A DNA stretch of 64,000 nucleotides from Aquamicrobium lusatiense (GTDB taxonomy: Bacteria > Pseudomonadota > Alphaproteobacteria > Rhizobiales > Rhizobiaceae). The translations under genes were made by a program, and so were the position numbers. Under the pieces are notes generated by a model. That model searched no databases and had not been told where the DNA came from. It worked only from the letters and a program-made list of their open reading frames with translations. Location of the stretch: assembly GCF_014201615.1 (NCBI RefSeq), contig NZ_JACHEU010000005.1, positions 62,001 through 126,000 of the forward strand. The letters are read 5' to 3'. Of this stretch, positions 48,363 through 58,354 are shown piece by piece (position 1 is the first letter of the stretch; each line of letters begins with the position of its first letter).

Positions 48363-48393
48363 GAAAGGCGGGCTTTGCCCGCCTTTCTGGTTT
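48363..48393 (+). terminator. Terminator after cspA
   Basis: GAAAGGCGGGC pairs with GCCCGCCTTTC around TTT, followed by TGGTTT. It is 166 bp after the cspA stop; the long stretch between may be part of the cspA mRNA. The following 60 bp lead to the next gene. Confidence 0.7.
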
Positions 48394-48451
48394 CGGGTGA
48401 TAAGCACAGCGCATTGACCCCATTTTAAGGGTGTCGTGCTGGAATTGAGCG

Positions 48452-49204
48452 ATGCACACTTTGCTCGCCCAGTCCTCGCCGGTTCTTTTCCTTGTCATTG
48501 CAGGCTTCTGCATCGGCGCACTGGCCATAGGCCTTTCATTTCTCAATATCGCCTCGCGGCTCTTCAAGGGCATGCCGGGTCAGGTTCCCACGCCGGCCTT
48601 CATGGGCGTCGTCTCCACGGCCTGGGCGCTCTCCATGGGCTTCGCCGCCTCCGACGTGTGGTCGCTCGATGCCCGCGCCGACAGCGCCGCAACAGCCGAG
48701 CGATCCGCCGTCATGCGTCTGATCGGCGTGTCGGATGAATCGGCGCTGAACCTGCCCGCCATGAATGAAGCCGTTCGCAACTATGCCGATCTGGCCCGCA
48801 CCACGGAATGGCAGGAGACGCTGAACCGCGTCCCCAATCCGTTGGTCGACGACGCCCTTCAGGAGATACGCATCGGCATCGTGGACATGGTCAAAAGAGG
48901 CATTGCCTCCCCTCTCGTCAGCAAGGCCGTGAATGATTTCGACGAGTTGCAGGATGCCCGCAACGAGCGCCTCGCCATTGGCCAGACTGCCGTTGACCTG
49001 ACCAAATGGTATCTCGTGCTCTGCCTGACCGTCATGGCGATGATCACCATCGCCATGGTTCACGCCGAAGTTCCGAAGGCCGGCAGAAACGCTCTGGCGA
49101 TCTTCAGCGTCGTGGTCTGCGTGTGCCTCTGGATACTGGCCATGCACACCAACCCCTACAAGGGCATGCCGGTCACCCTGTTCGCGAGCACATCGTCCCG
49201 CTGA
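48452..49204 (+). CDS. DUF4239 (bestrophin-like) membrane protein
   Basis: A 250-residue membrane protein with N-terminal hydrophobic segments (VLFLVIAGFCIGALAIGLSFL, about 11-31), a soluble middle with conserved RADSAATAERSAVMRLIGVSDE, and two C-terminal segments (WYLVLCLTVMAMITIAMVH, ALAIFSVVVCVCLWILAMHTNPY). The pattern fits the DUF4239 bestrophin-like group, possible anion channels; evidence is by eye. The start at 48452 is the first ATG with a nearby GGAATTGAG. Confidence 0.65.
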   Translation: MHTLLAQSSPVLFLVIAGFCIGALAIGLSFLNIASRLFKGMPGQVPTPAFMGVVSTAWALSMGFAASDVWSLDARADSAATAERSAVMRLIGVSDESALNLPAMNEAVRNYADLARTTEWQETLNRVPNPLVDDALQEIRIGIVDMVKRGIASPLVSKAVNDFDELQDARNERLAIGQTAVDLTKWYLVLCLTVMAMITIAMVHAEVPKAGRNALAIFSVVVCVCLWILAMHTNPYKGMPVTLFASTSSR

Positions 49205-49221
49205 CCAAGGCAGGCTCCGGA

Positions 49222-49839
49222 TCAGGCGTCCGGCACCCAGGCAAGCGGCACATGTCCCGGATCCTGCTCGACCCGTCGCAGCCACGCCGACACCTGCGGA
49301 TAATCGTTCAGGGTGAAGCCGCCCTCGTCCGCCGTGTGGGTGTAGGCATAGAGCGCAATGTCCGCCACGCTCAGCGCATTGCCTGCAAAGAAATCATGTC
49401 CTGCGAGATGCGCCTCCATGACGCCCAGCGCCTTGTTGCCGCGCTCCAGCGTCAACGCCAGCCGTTCCGGCGTGGCGGCTGCCGCACGCTCGGGATAAGT
49501 CAGCAACGCCCTGCGAACAGCGATATAGGGTTCGTGGCTGTACTGCTCGAAGAACAGCCATTGATAGGCCAACGCCCGCTCATAGCTGTCATGGGGGAGA
49601 AAGCGCGTGCCCTCGGCGAGGTGCAGCAGCATGGCATTCGATTCGGCAAGCGGCCGGCCGTCTTCCAGCAAAAGCACCGGAACCATGGCATTCGGATTGC
49701 GCGTGAGGAATTCGGGCGTACGTGTGGACCCGTCGCGGGAACTCACTTCGACATGGGTGAAGGGCCGGCCCAGCTTCGCCAGCAGCAGACGCGGCTTGTA
49801 GCAGTTGCCGCTGTCGGTCATTCCATAAAGCACAGTCAT
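49222..49839 (-). CDS. Glutathione S-transferase family protein
   Basis: A 205-residue protein with a thioredoxin-like N-terminal domain (VLYGMTDSGNCYKPRLLLAKLG, the first residues supplying the G-site; Ser/Asn near residue 8-10) followed by the PEFLTRNPNAMVPVLLLEDG turn with the cis-Pro, and an all-helical C-terminal domain (NALSVADIALYAYTHTADEGGFTL). Substrate unknown; many such proteins are stress or detoxification enzymes. The start at 49839 has GGAG upstream. Confidence 0.92.
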   Translation of the reverse strand: MTVLYGMTDSGNCYKPRLLLAKLGRPFTHVEVSSRDGSTRTPEFLTRNPNAMVPVLLLEDGRPLAESNAMLLHLAEGTRFLPHDSYERALAYQWLFFEQYSHEPYIAVRRALLTYPERAAAATPERLALTLERGNKALGVMEAHLAGHDFFAGNALSVADIALYAYTHTADEGGFTLNDYPQVSAWLRRVEQDPGHVPLAWVPDA

Positions 49840-49911
49840 CGAAAAATCTCCGTGGCCCCGCATATTGCGCAGCCACGTTACCGCTTCCAATGAGTTAATT
49901 TGCTGGGAAGA

Positions 49912-50769
49912 TCAAAATGCCTGCTCGGACGCCTCGCGGGCCGACGGCAGGAAATGCTGGATCGCCAGGGGCCCGTCATCGAAGAATGCCCCGGCCGAAA
50001 GGGGTCTGGCCAGCAACGAACCTTGCAGAAGATCGCAACCAGCTTCCAGAGCAACCTGCAATTGCCGGGGCGTGGCAATGCCCTCGACAAGCACCTTAAC
50101 CCCGCTGTCCTGCACCACGGAAACGAGCCGGCCGAACAAGCGGCCTGCTGCGGGATAGGAGCACAGCAGCGCGAAGAGAGCGCCATCGACACGCACCAGA
50201 TCCGGACGGACCAGATTCAGCAGCCGCTCCGTGTCGTTGCCGGTTCCAAAACTGGCAAGCGCCACCCCAAGCCCGCCTGCCCGCATTTCCTGCACCAGAA
50301 CGTCAAGCGTCTCGCTGTCGTCGCTGCACGACACCACGATCTCGCACATCAGCCGGGCGGGATGCAGCCCGAGCTCATCGAGCCTTCCCGCCATCTGGCG
50401 CAGCTCTGCCACCATGCGGCCGTCAAGGTCGTTTGCGGCAAAGTCGAAGTTGAAGAACAGCTTCACCCCTTCAACGCCCACATGCCGGTAGTTGCGCAGA
50501 TGCAGCATCCGGCACAGGGCATCCACATACTGCCGTTCGCAAGGGGCGACCGTATCGAGGAATTCAGCCGGAGAAACGGCGCAGCCACGCCGGTGCGCTT
50601 CAACGGCGGCCTCGACCGCCACCATGCGCAACAACCTGCCGCGCGGCTCGAAAATGGGCTGGTAGGTGCTGCGCAGACGAAAGTCCTCATGGATCGCATA
50701 TTCGAGGCCGATTTCGTCTGCAAAAATGGCATCGGCAACCTGCCTCCGCCGCCTGTCCATGGAGGTCAT
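49912..50769 (-). CDS. Degenerate EAL-domain protein
   Basis: A 285-residue protein made of one EAL-type domain that has lost catalytic features: the EAL motif reads EAA (53-55), the metal-binding Asp-Asp of the DDFG motif is Ala172-Ser173 (LASFGTGND), and the Lys of the (V/I)DK motif is Arg. The TIM-barrel skeleton remains (FFNFDF, CEIVVS, RVDG, EGIATP, LLQGSLLARP). It is therefore probably a c-di-GMP binder or an inert regulator rather than a phosphodiesterase. Its ATG overlaps the stop of the upstream EAL gene by 4 nt (ATGA), so the two are translationally coupled. Confidence 0.85.
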   Translation of the reverse strand: MTSMDRRRRQVADAIFADEIGLEYAIHEDFRLRSTYQPIFEPRGRLLRMVAVEAAVEAHRRGCAVSPAEFLDTVAPCERQYVDALCRMLHLRNYRHVGVEGVKLFFNFDFAANDLDGRMVAELRQMAGRLDELGLHPARLMCEIVVSCSDDSETLDVLVQEMRAGGLGVALASFGTGNDTERLLNLVRPDLVRVDGALFALLCSYPAAGRLFGRLVSVVQDSGVKVLVEGIATPRQLQVALEAGCDLLQGSLLARPLSAGAFFDDGPLAIQHFLPSAREASEQAF

Positions 50770-51689
50770 TTCACCACCCGCCGTCCAAAGGTCCTGGGAG
50801 AATGAGCGGGCCTTGAGCCTGCCGGCTTTTCCGGCGAGCCCTGTTCAGATGCAGGATCTGACGCCATGCCCATGGTCTTCAATTCCGGGCAGGCTATCTG
50901 CGGGCGCGCCAGCACAAAGCCCTGCACCATGGAAGCTCGGGATTTTTCGGCCAGATCGATCTGCCAGTCCTCCTCTATCCCCTCGAAAACGGTTCTTATT
51001 CCCTGATCCTCGAAGGATTTGACCATGTTTGAAAGCAGGACGAAGCCTGCATCGGACTCCATCAGCCGGTTGATCCACACCGCATCGAACTTGACGATAT
51101 CGGGCATCAGTTCCCTGATGCGCTTTATGTCGGACTCATCGGCACCGTAGTCATCGACTGCAATACGGAAGCCGTTGGCACGCAGGCCCGACACAAAGCT
51201 GTGAAAGGCCTGCTGCGAGCCGGTGGGATTTTCCGTGACCTCGCAGACCACGCGTGCAGGTTCGATGCCGACGCTGTTCAGAACCAGCTTTATGTCGCGC
51301 AGCGTGCCATCGCCTATGTCCTGCGCGGTAAACACCGAAGGATCGATATTGATGAAAAGCGTGGCATCGTCGGGCAGGCATTTTGCTGCATTGAGAAAGT
51401 GCAGCGTCCGGGTCAATCCTTCCACCTGCAATCTGTCGTCGGCATTGCAGGTCGCGAAGAAGGCTGAGGGGGTTTCCGGCTCGCCGTCCCGGAACGGTCT
51501 GATGAGAGCCTCGAAAGCCTCGATGCGCAACTTCCCCTGGTGGAATCCAAAGATGGGCTGGAAGGCGCTTCTGAGCGTGAACATACCCCACTGTCCGACA
51601 GCGGTTCCGTTTTCCTCGCGCTCTATGTGGTCCAGCCCGGTTCTGCGCCCCACTTTTGCAGTCTTCCGCTCACTTTTTCGGCATTCCAT
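50766..51689 (-). CDS. EAL-domain c-di-GMP phosphodiesterase, probably active
   Basis: A 307-residue protein with a full EAL domain (about 40-280): EALIRP at 60-65, FINIDPS with Asn114, CEVTE with Glu150, VDDYGADESD with Asp179-Asp180, VKFD with Lys200, and FEGIEE. These match the residues needed for c-di-GMP hydrolysis. There is no GGDEF or sensor domain and no signal peptide. The C-terminal tail is Pro/Ser-rich. It is first of a two-gene unit whose second product is a degenerate EAL protein, which may modulate it. The start at 51689 has a weak site; an ATG at 51584 is an alternative. Confidence 0.87.
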   Translation of the reverse strand: MECRKSERKTAKVGRRTGLDHIEREENGTAVGQWGMFTLRSAFQPIFGFHQGKLRIEAFEALIRPFRDGEPETPSAFFATCNADDRLQVEGLTRTLHFLNAAKCLPDDATLFINIDPSVFTAQDIGDGTLRDIKLVLNSVGIEPARVVCEVTENPTGSQQAFHSFVSGLRANGFRIAVDDYGADESDIKRIRELMPDIVKFDAVWINRLMESDAGFVLLSNMVKSFEDQGIRTVFEGIEEDWQIDLAEKSRASMVQGFVLARPQIACPELKTMGMASDPASEQGSPEKPAGSRPAHSPRTFGRRVVK

Positions 51690-51811
51690 CAGATTGTCAG
51701 CAAACGCTTAAGAGCCACTTAATCGCCCCTTTGGCCGTTCCGGCGAAACACACCACCCATCAACTCGGCAAACGAAGGATACTTGCGCTGAGTAACGCAA
51801 TGCGACATTAG

Positions 51812-53062
<1,251 letters not shown>

Positions 53063-53088
53063 CCGTCACAAGCGATTCAGAAGACTCA

Positions 53089-53121
53089 AGAAAAGCCCGG
53101 CTTCAGGCCGGGCTTTTCTTT
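53089..53121 (+). terminator. Terminator of the aminotransferase gene
   Basis: AAAAGCCCGGC pairs with GCCGGGCTTTT around TTCAG, followed by a T-run. Confidence 0.92.
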
Positions 53122-53287
53122 TGCAGTTCCATGAAGCTGTCTCATGCCACCTTGCCCCATTCGCCAAGCCATGTGACCATGCCCCAACGGCAGGCATCTC
53201 TCCACGATAGACGTCGATAATGCCTCCGCGCGACGGTCTTCAGGCCGGCCGCCGCTCCCGTCAAAAATGCCTGAGCGGAGGTCAGTC

Positions 53288-55342
53288 ATGGGTAATCGCG
53301 CCGGAGGAAGACGCACGGGACCGAAGTGCATCGCCATCGTCGGTCCCTTTTCAAGCGGCAAGTCGACGCTTTTCGAAGCCATTCTTGCCCGCACGGGCGC
53401 AATTGCCCGCCAAAATCCAATCGCCTCAGGAAACACGGTTTCCGACCACTCCCCCGAAGCTCGTGAACACGCGATGAGCGTGGAAGCGACCTTCGCAACA
53501 GTCGAATTCATGGGCGACACTCTCACCTTCGTCGATTGCCCCGGCTCGATCGAATTCGCCTTCGAGGCCGAGCCCGTTCTGGCTGCCTGTGATCTGGCAG
53601 TGGTAGTTGCCGAGCCTGACGAAAAGAAAATCCCGGCCCTGCAACTCATCATGCGCAGGCTGGATGAACTCGGCATACCCCGCATCCTGTTCCTCAACAA
53701 AGTGGACAAAGCCACCGCGGGAGTGCGCGAAGCTCTCAAAACCCTGCAGCCGGCAAGTTCAGTGCCCTTGCTTCTGCGCCAGATCCCGTTGCGCAAGGAT
53801 GGGGTCGTCATCGGCTCGATCGATCTGGCGCTGGAGCGCGCTTACATCTACCGTGAATACGCGGCGAGCGAAGTTGCCGATATTCCCGGCGACGATAAGG
53901 CACGCGAGATCGAGGCGCGCTTCTCCATGCTGGAAACGCTGGCCGATCATGACGACGCCCTCATGGAGCAGTTGCTGGAAGAGATCGAGCCACCTCGCGA
54001 TGCCGTATTCGACGATCTTGTCGCCGATTTGCGCGAAGGGCGGGTGACGCCCGTGCTTATCGGCACCGCAGAAAAGGGTAACGGGGTTCTGCGGTTGCTG
54101 AAGGCAATCCGCCACGATGCGCCGGACGTCGAGCCAACGCGACGCCGGTTGGGCGTGGCAGATGACGAAAGCGTCACGCTCGTGCAGGTCATGAAAACGA
54201 TCCACACATCGCACGGCGGAAAGCTTTCCGTCTCGCGAGTATTGGCAGGTCAGTTGTCAGACGGCGCCGAGCTTTTTCTGCCGAATGGCGAAGCTGCCAA
54301 AGTGTCCGGCCTCTACCGGATGTTTGGAAAGGACCAGACGAAAATCGCAGATGCTGCAACCGGCGACACTGTTGCGCTTGGCAAGCTCGAGAGCGTCCGC
54401 ACCGGGGCGCCCCTCACTTCCGCAAAGGGCGGACGGGAATTCCTGATCGAACTGGTTCCGCCAAAACCGGTTTACGCCTTCGCGTTGCGGCCGAAAGAAC
54501 GCAAGGATGATGTGAAATTGTCTGCAGCCGTACAGCGACTGGCAGAAGAGGATCCCTCCCTTAGCCTCGCTCACAATCAGGATTCCGCAGAAACGGTGCT
54601 TTCAGGTCACGGCGAGATGCATCTTCGTGTGGTGCGCGAGCGCCTGGAGGGTCGCAACCAGATTGCCGTCGAAGGCCACGCTCCGGCAGTTCCTTATCGG
54701 GAGACCATCCGCAAGGGAACGCAACAGCGCGGTCGTCACAAGAAGCAATCGGGTGGCCATGGGCAGTTCGGGGATGTCGTCATCGAGATCAGACCGCTCC
54801 CGCGCGGAAGCGGCTTCGAATTCACCGACACCATCAGCGGGGGCGTGGTTCCGAAACAATATATTCCCTCGGTGGAAACTGGCGTTCGCGACTATCTGAA
54901 ATGTGGCCCGCTGGGCTTTCCGGTTGTCGACATAGCGGTCAATCTCAGCGACGGCTCGTATCATACTGTCGATTCTTCCGACATGGCATTCCAGATGGCG
55001 GCACGACTGGCCATGAAGGAGGGAATGGCCGCATGCTCCCCCGTTCTGCTGGAGCCGATCATGGAGGTGGAAATCTTTACACCATCCGAGGCAACTGCAC
55101 GCATCATCGCCATCATTCCCCAGCGGCGGGGCCAGATCCTGGGTTACGACGCCCGCAGCGGATGGCCGGGTTGGGATGTGGTGAGAGCAACCATGCCGCA
55201 AGCCGAAATGGGAGATCTCATCATCGAGTTGCGTTCGGCAACGTCTGGCGTCGGCAACTATATTGCGAGTTTCAGTCACATGGCGGAGCTGACAGGTCGC
55301 CTGGCAGATGTGGTCATGAACGCAGCCGGCAAGGCGGCATGA
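53288..55342 (+). CDS. Elongation factor G-like GTPase lacking the catalytic His
   Basis: A 684-residue EF-G-like protein with five EF-G-type domains by length. The GTPase domain has P-loop GPFSSGKST (19-27), G3 DCPGS (83-87) and NKVD (137-140). In true EF-G, G3 ends in His, which drives GTP hydrolysis; here it is Ser87. The P-loop also differs from AHVDHGKTT. Domain IV (about 480-600) has the HKKQSGGHGQFGDVVIEI core. It belongs to an alphaproteobacterial EF-G-like family of uncertain role, distinct from FusA. The start at 53288 has GGAGG 6-7 nt upstream. Confidence 0.85.
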   Translation: MGNRAGGRRTGPKCIAIVGPFSSGKSTLFEAILARTGAIARQNPIASGNTVSDHSPEAREHAMSVEATFATVEFMGDTLTFVDCPGSIEFAFEAEPVLAACDLAVVVAEPDEKKIPALQLIMRRLDELGIPRILFLNKVDKATAGVREALKTLQPASSVPLLLRQIPLRKDGVVIGSIDLALERAYIYREYAASEVADIPGDDKAREIEARFSMLETLADHDDALMEQLLEEIEPPRDAVFDDLVADLREGRVTPVLIGTAEKGNGVLRLLKAIRHDAPDVEPTRRRLGVADDESVTLVQVMKTIHTSHGGKLSVSRVLAGQLSDGAELFLPNGEAAKVSGLYRMFGKDQTKIADAATGDTVALGKLESVRTGAPLTSAKGGREFLIELVPPKPVYAFALRPKERKDDVKLSAAVQRLAEEDPSLSLAHNQDSAETVLSGHGEMHLRVVRERLEGRNQIAVEGHAPAVPYRETIRKGTQQRGRHKKQSGGHGQFGDVVIEIRPLPRGSGFEFTDTISGGVVPKQYIPSVETGVRDYLKCGPLGFPVVDIAVNLSDGSYHTVDSSDMAFQMAARLAMKEGMAACSPVLLEPIMEVEIFTPSEATARIIAIIPQRRGQILGYDARSGWPGWDVVRATMPQAEMGDLIIELRSATSGVGNYIASFSHMAELTGRLADVVMNAAGKAA

Positions 55343-55368
55343 CAGGCTGAAATAAGCTATGCTTAAAC

Positions 55369-55402
55369 AAACGGCGACAGGGAGAACCTGTCGCCGTTTT
55401 TT
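55369..55402 (+). terminator. Terminator of the EF-G-like gene
   Basis: AAACGGCGACAGG pairs with CCTGTCGCCGTTT around GAGAA, followed by TTT. It lies 27 bp after the stop codon. Confidence 0.92.
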
Positions 55403-55776
55403 GCGGACCGTCTCCGGGGGGAGGAAACGGCAGGTCCGCCGCAGGGAGGATGCCGGCATCTGCCAGCAAGAATAAGACGGACGCGGCCGTCGCCTGAGAC
55501 CCGGCTTTCCGGAAGATGCCCCCATCCCCTGAAAGCCGGCCGCGCCCTCAGGATATGACTACAGAAGTTCCGCCGGTCCCGTCACGTTACAGGGGTTACA
55601 TGACCGTTACGCGCCCGCAGAACCTGGGTAACGCACTTCAATGCCTGCAAAAAGCAGCAGCAGACCACCTCCCCGAGGAGCAACATGTCGGGAAAGCGGA
55701 GCAAAATATACAGACAAAGGATGGCAACAACCTACTCATGCGAACATAAGCATACGAGCGATCAGGTTGGCTAAAA
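55403..55776. other. Intergenic region, no supported gene
   Basis: About 370 bp between the EF-G-like terminator and the AbcR-like sRNA terminator. Several short inverted repeats are present (for example around 55580-55620), but no frame with a start site gives a recognisable protein. Confidence 0.45.
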
Positions 55777-55889
55777 CAAAAAAGCCGGATCATAAGATCC
55801 GGCTGAGTTTGTTGGAAGTGCCTATAAGGCTAAACCTCCAGAGGGGAACACTCGTGAGCGCTAATGGGAGGAGAACGCGCTCAGGAGAT
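55777..55889 (-). ncRNA. AbcR-like (alpha-r15) trans-acting small RNA
   Basis: A leftward transcript of about 113 nt is predicted. Hairpin 1, GAGCGC/GCGCTC, exposes a loop with CTCCTCCCA (an anti-Shine-Dalgarno motif, 55865-55873). A middle segment has TTCCCCTCTGGAGG and GCC/GGC stems, and the 3' end is a Rho-independent hairpin (AGCCGGAT/ATCCGGCT) with a T6 run. A promoter is placed properly at 55896-55924. Length, three-stem architecture and unpaired CTCCC-type motif match the AbcR/alpha-r15 family of Rhizobiales, Hfq-dependent repressors of ABC-transporter mRNAs. It lies next to lsrB/vtlR, whose Brucella homologue activates abcR2. Confidence 0.72.
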
Positions 55890-55895
55890 GGCTTA

Positions 55896-55924
55896 TATAT
55901 GAGCCATGACTGCACAATGAACAA
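55896..55924 (-). promoter_or_regulatory. Promoter of the AbcR-like sRNA
   Basis: In the leftward reading TTGTTC (55919-55924) and CATATA (55896-55901) are separated by 17 bp, placing the transcript start near 55889, at the 5' side of the first hairpin. Confidence 0.6.
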
Positions 55925-56199
55925 GCAACTATTTTGCAACGCACACATGCAAAAACACGCGACCTGTGGTCCAATGCCCGCAGCGATGCAATAAGACCAA
56001 GACAGCGGCAGCTATGAGCATCTGCCTGCCCGCTTCGCAAGCAGGTGTGCCCCAAAAACGAGGGAGCTTCCGGATCCCGATACGCTTTCAAAGAGGGCAT
56101 TGCTGTTTATGCAGGCAGAACCCGAAGACAGGCTTGCTGACAGCAACCGCCAGACGCGCCGTGTTGGGGTGGAACAATCAGCCGGACTTCAGAAATGAA

Positions 56200-57096
56200 T
56201 CAATAGGACCAGTTACGGGCCTTTGAGAACATGAAGTCACGAAACGCCTTGAGCTTAGCCTGGTTCTTCATCGCCTCGGGATACACGAAGAATGTATCGA
56301 AGGACGGGCCCTCAAGCTCCTCGAGGATGGAAACGAGCCCTGAATCCTTGCCGGACATGTAATCCGGCAGCATGGCAATACCGACCCCTCGCTTCACGGC
56401 CTTGCGGATCGACATCAGATCGTTGATCTGAAGGACGCTTGGTCGTTTCTCACCGTCCGGCCGCCCGACGGTCTCAAGAGTGTTCAGCCCCGCCAGATAA
56501 CTCGGCACCGGTTCTCCGAATGTGATGATCCGATGACGGTCGAGGTCGGCAGCGGATTTCGGCACACCATGGCGGTCGAGATATTCCTGCGATGCGAACA
56601 CATGCAGGTGCACGGTGAACAGGCGCCGCTGAATGAGGTCCGGCTGTTGAGGCTGCCGAAGGCGCACTGCGCAATCGGCCTGTCGCATGGTCAGGTCGAG
56701 TTCCTCATTGGTAAAGACGAGTTGCAGGTTGATTTCCGGATAAAGCTCCAGAAATTCTTTGGTCCGGTCGGTAAGCCAGCCGGTGCCCAGACCAACGGTT
56801 GTCGTCACCCGCAGAACACCGGTCGGGTGATCCTTTGTTTCGAGCAGACGCGAGCGGATGGATTCCAGCTTCATCAGCACGTCGTGCGCCGTGCGGAACA
56901 GCATCTCACCCTGCTCGGTCAGCACAAGCCCCCGCGCATGGCGGTGAAACAACGGCACGCCGACATCATGCTCCAGCGCGCTCACCTGCCGCGAAATGGC
57001 GGATTGCGACAGATGCAACGTCTCGGCGGCATGGGTAAACGACCCTGCCTGCGCGGCTGCATGAAATACCCTGAGCTTGTCCCAATCCAACGCCAT
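56200..57096 (-). CDS. lsrB: LysR-type regulator LsrB/VtlR
   Basis: A 298-residue LysR regulator: N-terminal helix-turn-helix (LRVFHAAAQAGSFTHAAETLHLSQSAISRQVSALE, about 8-42) and a periplasmic-binding-like sensor domain with TTTVGLGTGWLTDRTKEFLELYP and ADCAVRL. Its place next to trxB, lrp and lps genes is that of LsrB in Sinorhizobium (needed for symbiosis, LPS and redox control) and VtlR in Brucella (virulence). Only one cysteine is visible in the sensor domain. It is divergent from an AbcR-like sRNA's orientation partner in the 300 bp downstream; the sRNA reads away in the same leftward direction after its stop. Confidence 0.88.
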   Translation of the reverse strand: MALDWDKLRVFHAAAQAGSFTHAAETLHLSQSAISRQVSALEHDVGVPLFHRHARGLVLTEQGEMLFRTAHDVLMKLESIRSRLLETKDHPTGVLRVTTTVGLGTGWLTDRTKEFLELYPEINLQLVFTNEELDLTMRQADCAVRLRQPQQPDLIQRRLFTVHLHVFASQEYLDRHGVPKSAADLDRHRIITFGEPVPSYLAGLNTLETVGRPDGEKRPSVLQINDLMSIRKAVKRGVGIAMLPDYMSGKDSGLVSILEELEGPSFDTFFVYPEAMKNQAKLKAFRDFMFSKARNWSY

Positions 57097-57148
57097 GATT
57101 CCCCTCGTGTATGTCGGCGTCTGAAGGAAGAGTTGGGATTTTTTACGG

Positions 57149-58123
57149 CTATTCCGCCGCGTCCCTGTGCGCTTCGATGCCTGCCAGATACTTTTCCGCT
57201 TCCAGCGCAGCCATGCAGCCCATTCCGGCTGCCGTTACGGCCTGGCGGTAGATGTCGTCGGTGACATCACCGGCAGCAAACACACCTGGAATGTTGGTGC
57301 GGGTCGAATCCGGCTCTGTCCACAAATAGCCGTTCGGCTTCTGCTTCAGCTTGCCGGCGAACAGTTCCACGGCCGGCGCGTGGCCTATGGCCACAAACAC
57401 GCCATCGACAGGCAACCGGCTTTCTTCGCCAGTCACGACATTGCGCAGCTTCAGTCCATCTACGGAAGGTGGAAGTGGCGCCTGCCCGGGACGGCCCGTG
57501 ATCTCGTCAACAACCGTGTCCCAGATCACCTTGATGTTGTCCTTGGCAAGAAGCCGCTCGCGCAGAATACGTTCCGCGCGGAAATCATTGCGGCGATGAA
57601 TGACGGTGACGGTGCGGGCAAGGTTGGAAAGATAGAGAGCTTCCTCGACGGCCGAATTGCCGCCTCCAACGACGGCGACATCCTTGCCACGATAGAAGAA
57701 CCCGTCACAGGTGGCACATGCGGATACGCCGAAGCCCATAAAGGCCTGCTCCGACGGGATTCCCAGCCACTTTGCCTGAGCGCCCGTCGCGATAACCAGG
57801 GCGTCGGCTGTATAAACGGTGCCTGAATCGCCTTTCGCCACGAAGGGGCGCGCATCGAGATCCACCTCGATGATGATGTCATTGACGATTTCCGCCCCGA
57901 CATGCTCGGCCTGCTTCAGCATCTGCTCCATCAGCCACGGACCTTGCACCGGCTCGGCAAAACCCGGGTAATTCTCCACCTCCGTCGTAATGGTGAGCTG
58001 GCCGCCCTGCTGCAGGCCGGCGACGAGCATGGGTTTCAGCATTGCGCGCGCCGCATAGATGGCAGCCGTATAGCCAGCCGGACCGGAGCCGATGATGAGA
58101 ACGGGAGCATGCTTGACGGTCAT
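57149..58123 (-). CDS. trxB: Thioredoxin reductase TrxB
   Basis: A 324-residue thioredoxin-disulfide reductase. FAD motif IIGSGPAGYTAAIYAARA (about 10-27), redox-active Cys136 and Cys139 in CATCDG, NADPH motif VVGGGNSAVEEALYL (about 151-165), and the C-terminal FAD motif GVFAAGDV. It passes electrons from NADPH to thioredoxin. I use the ATG at 58123 (MTVKHAPVLIIG), preceded by the AAGGCAACGCC segment; a longer frame to 58231 is spurious. It is followed by lsrB with a 52-bp gap and probably co-transcribed with it. Confidence 0.97.
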   Translation of the reverse strand: MTVKHAPVLIIGSGPAGYTAAIYAARAMLKPMLVAGLQQGGQLTITTEVENYPGFAEPVQGPWLMEQMLKQAEHVGAEIVNDIIIEVDLDARPFVAKGDSGTVYTADALVIATGAQAKWLGIPSEQAFMGFGVSACATCDGFFYRGKDVAVVGGGNSAVEEALYLSNLARTVTVIHRRNDFRAERILRERLLAKDNIKVIWDTVVDEITGRPGQAPLPPSVDGLKLRNVVTGEESRLPVDGVFVAIGHAPAVELFAGKLKQKPNGYLWTEPDSTRTNIPGVFAAGDVTDDIYRQAVTAAGMGCMAALEAEKYLAGIEAHRDAAE

Positions 58124-58354
58124 GGCGTTGCCTTGCAGATGATGGACCGTCAAAACGGCCCGACAGATACGCAAATCGAAATATGCCGCCAATGTAAGTG
58201 CTTGCAGCCAAGCCAGCAAGGCAAACGACAAAGTGTCCCCGGAAAGCTTCGCCAGAAACTAACGGAATTCGCAGGGTAACGACAAACCGCTGGCGCATCA
58301 TAAAAAGTTGTTTAATTACCAGATGACGATAGATTCTTGCGCAGAGATGCTCGC

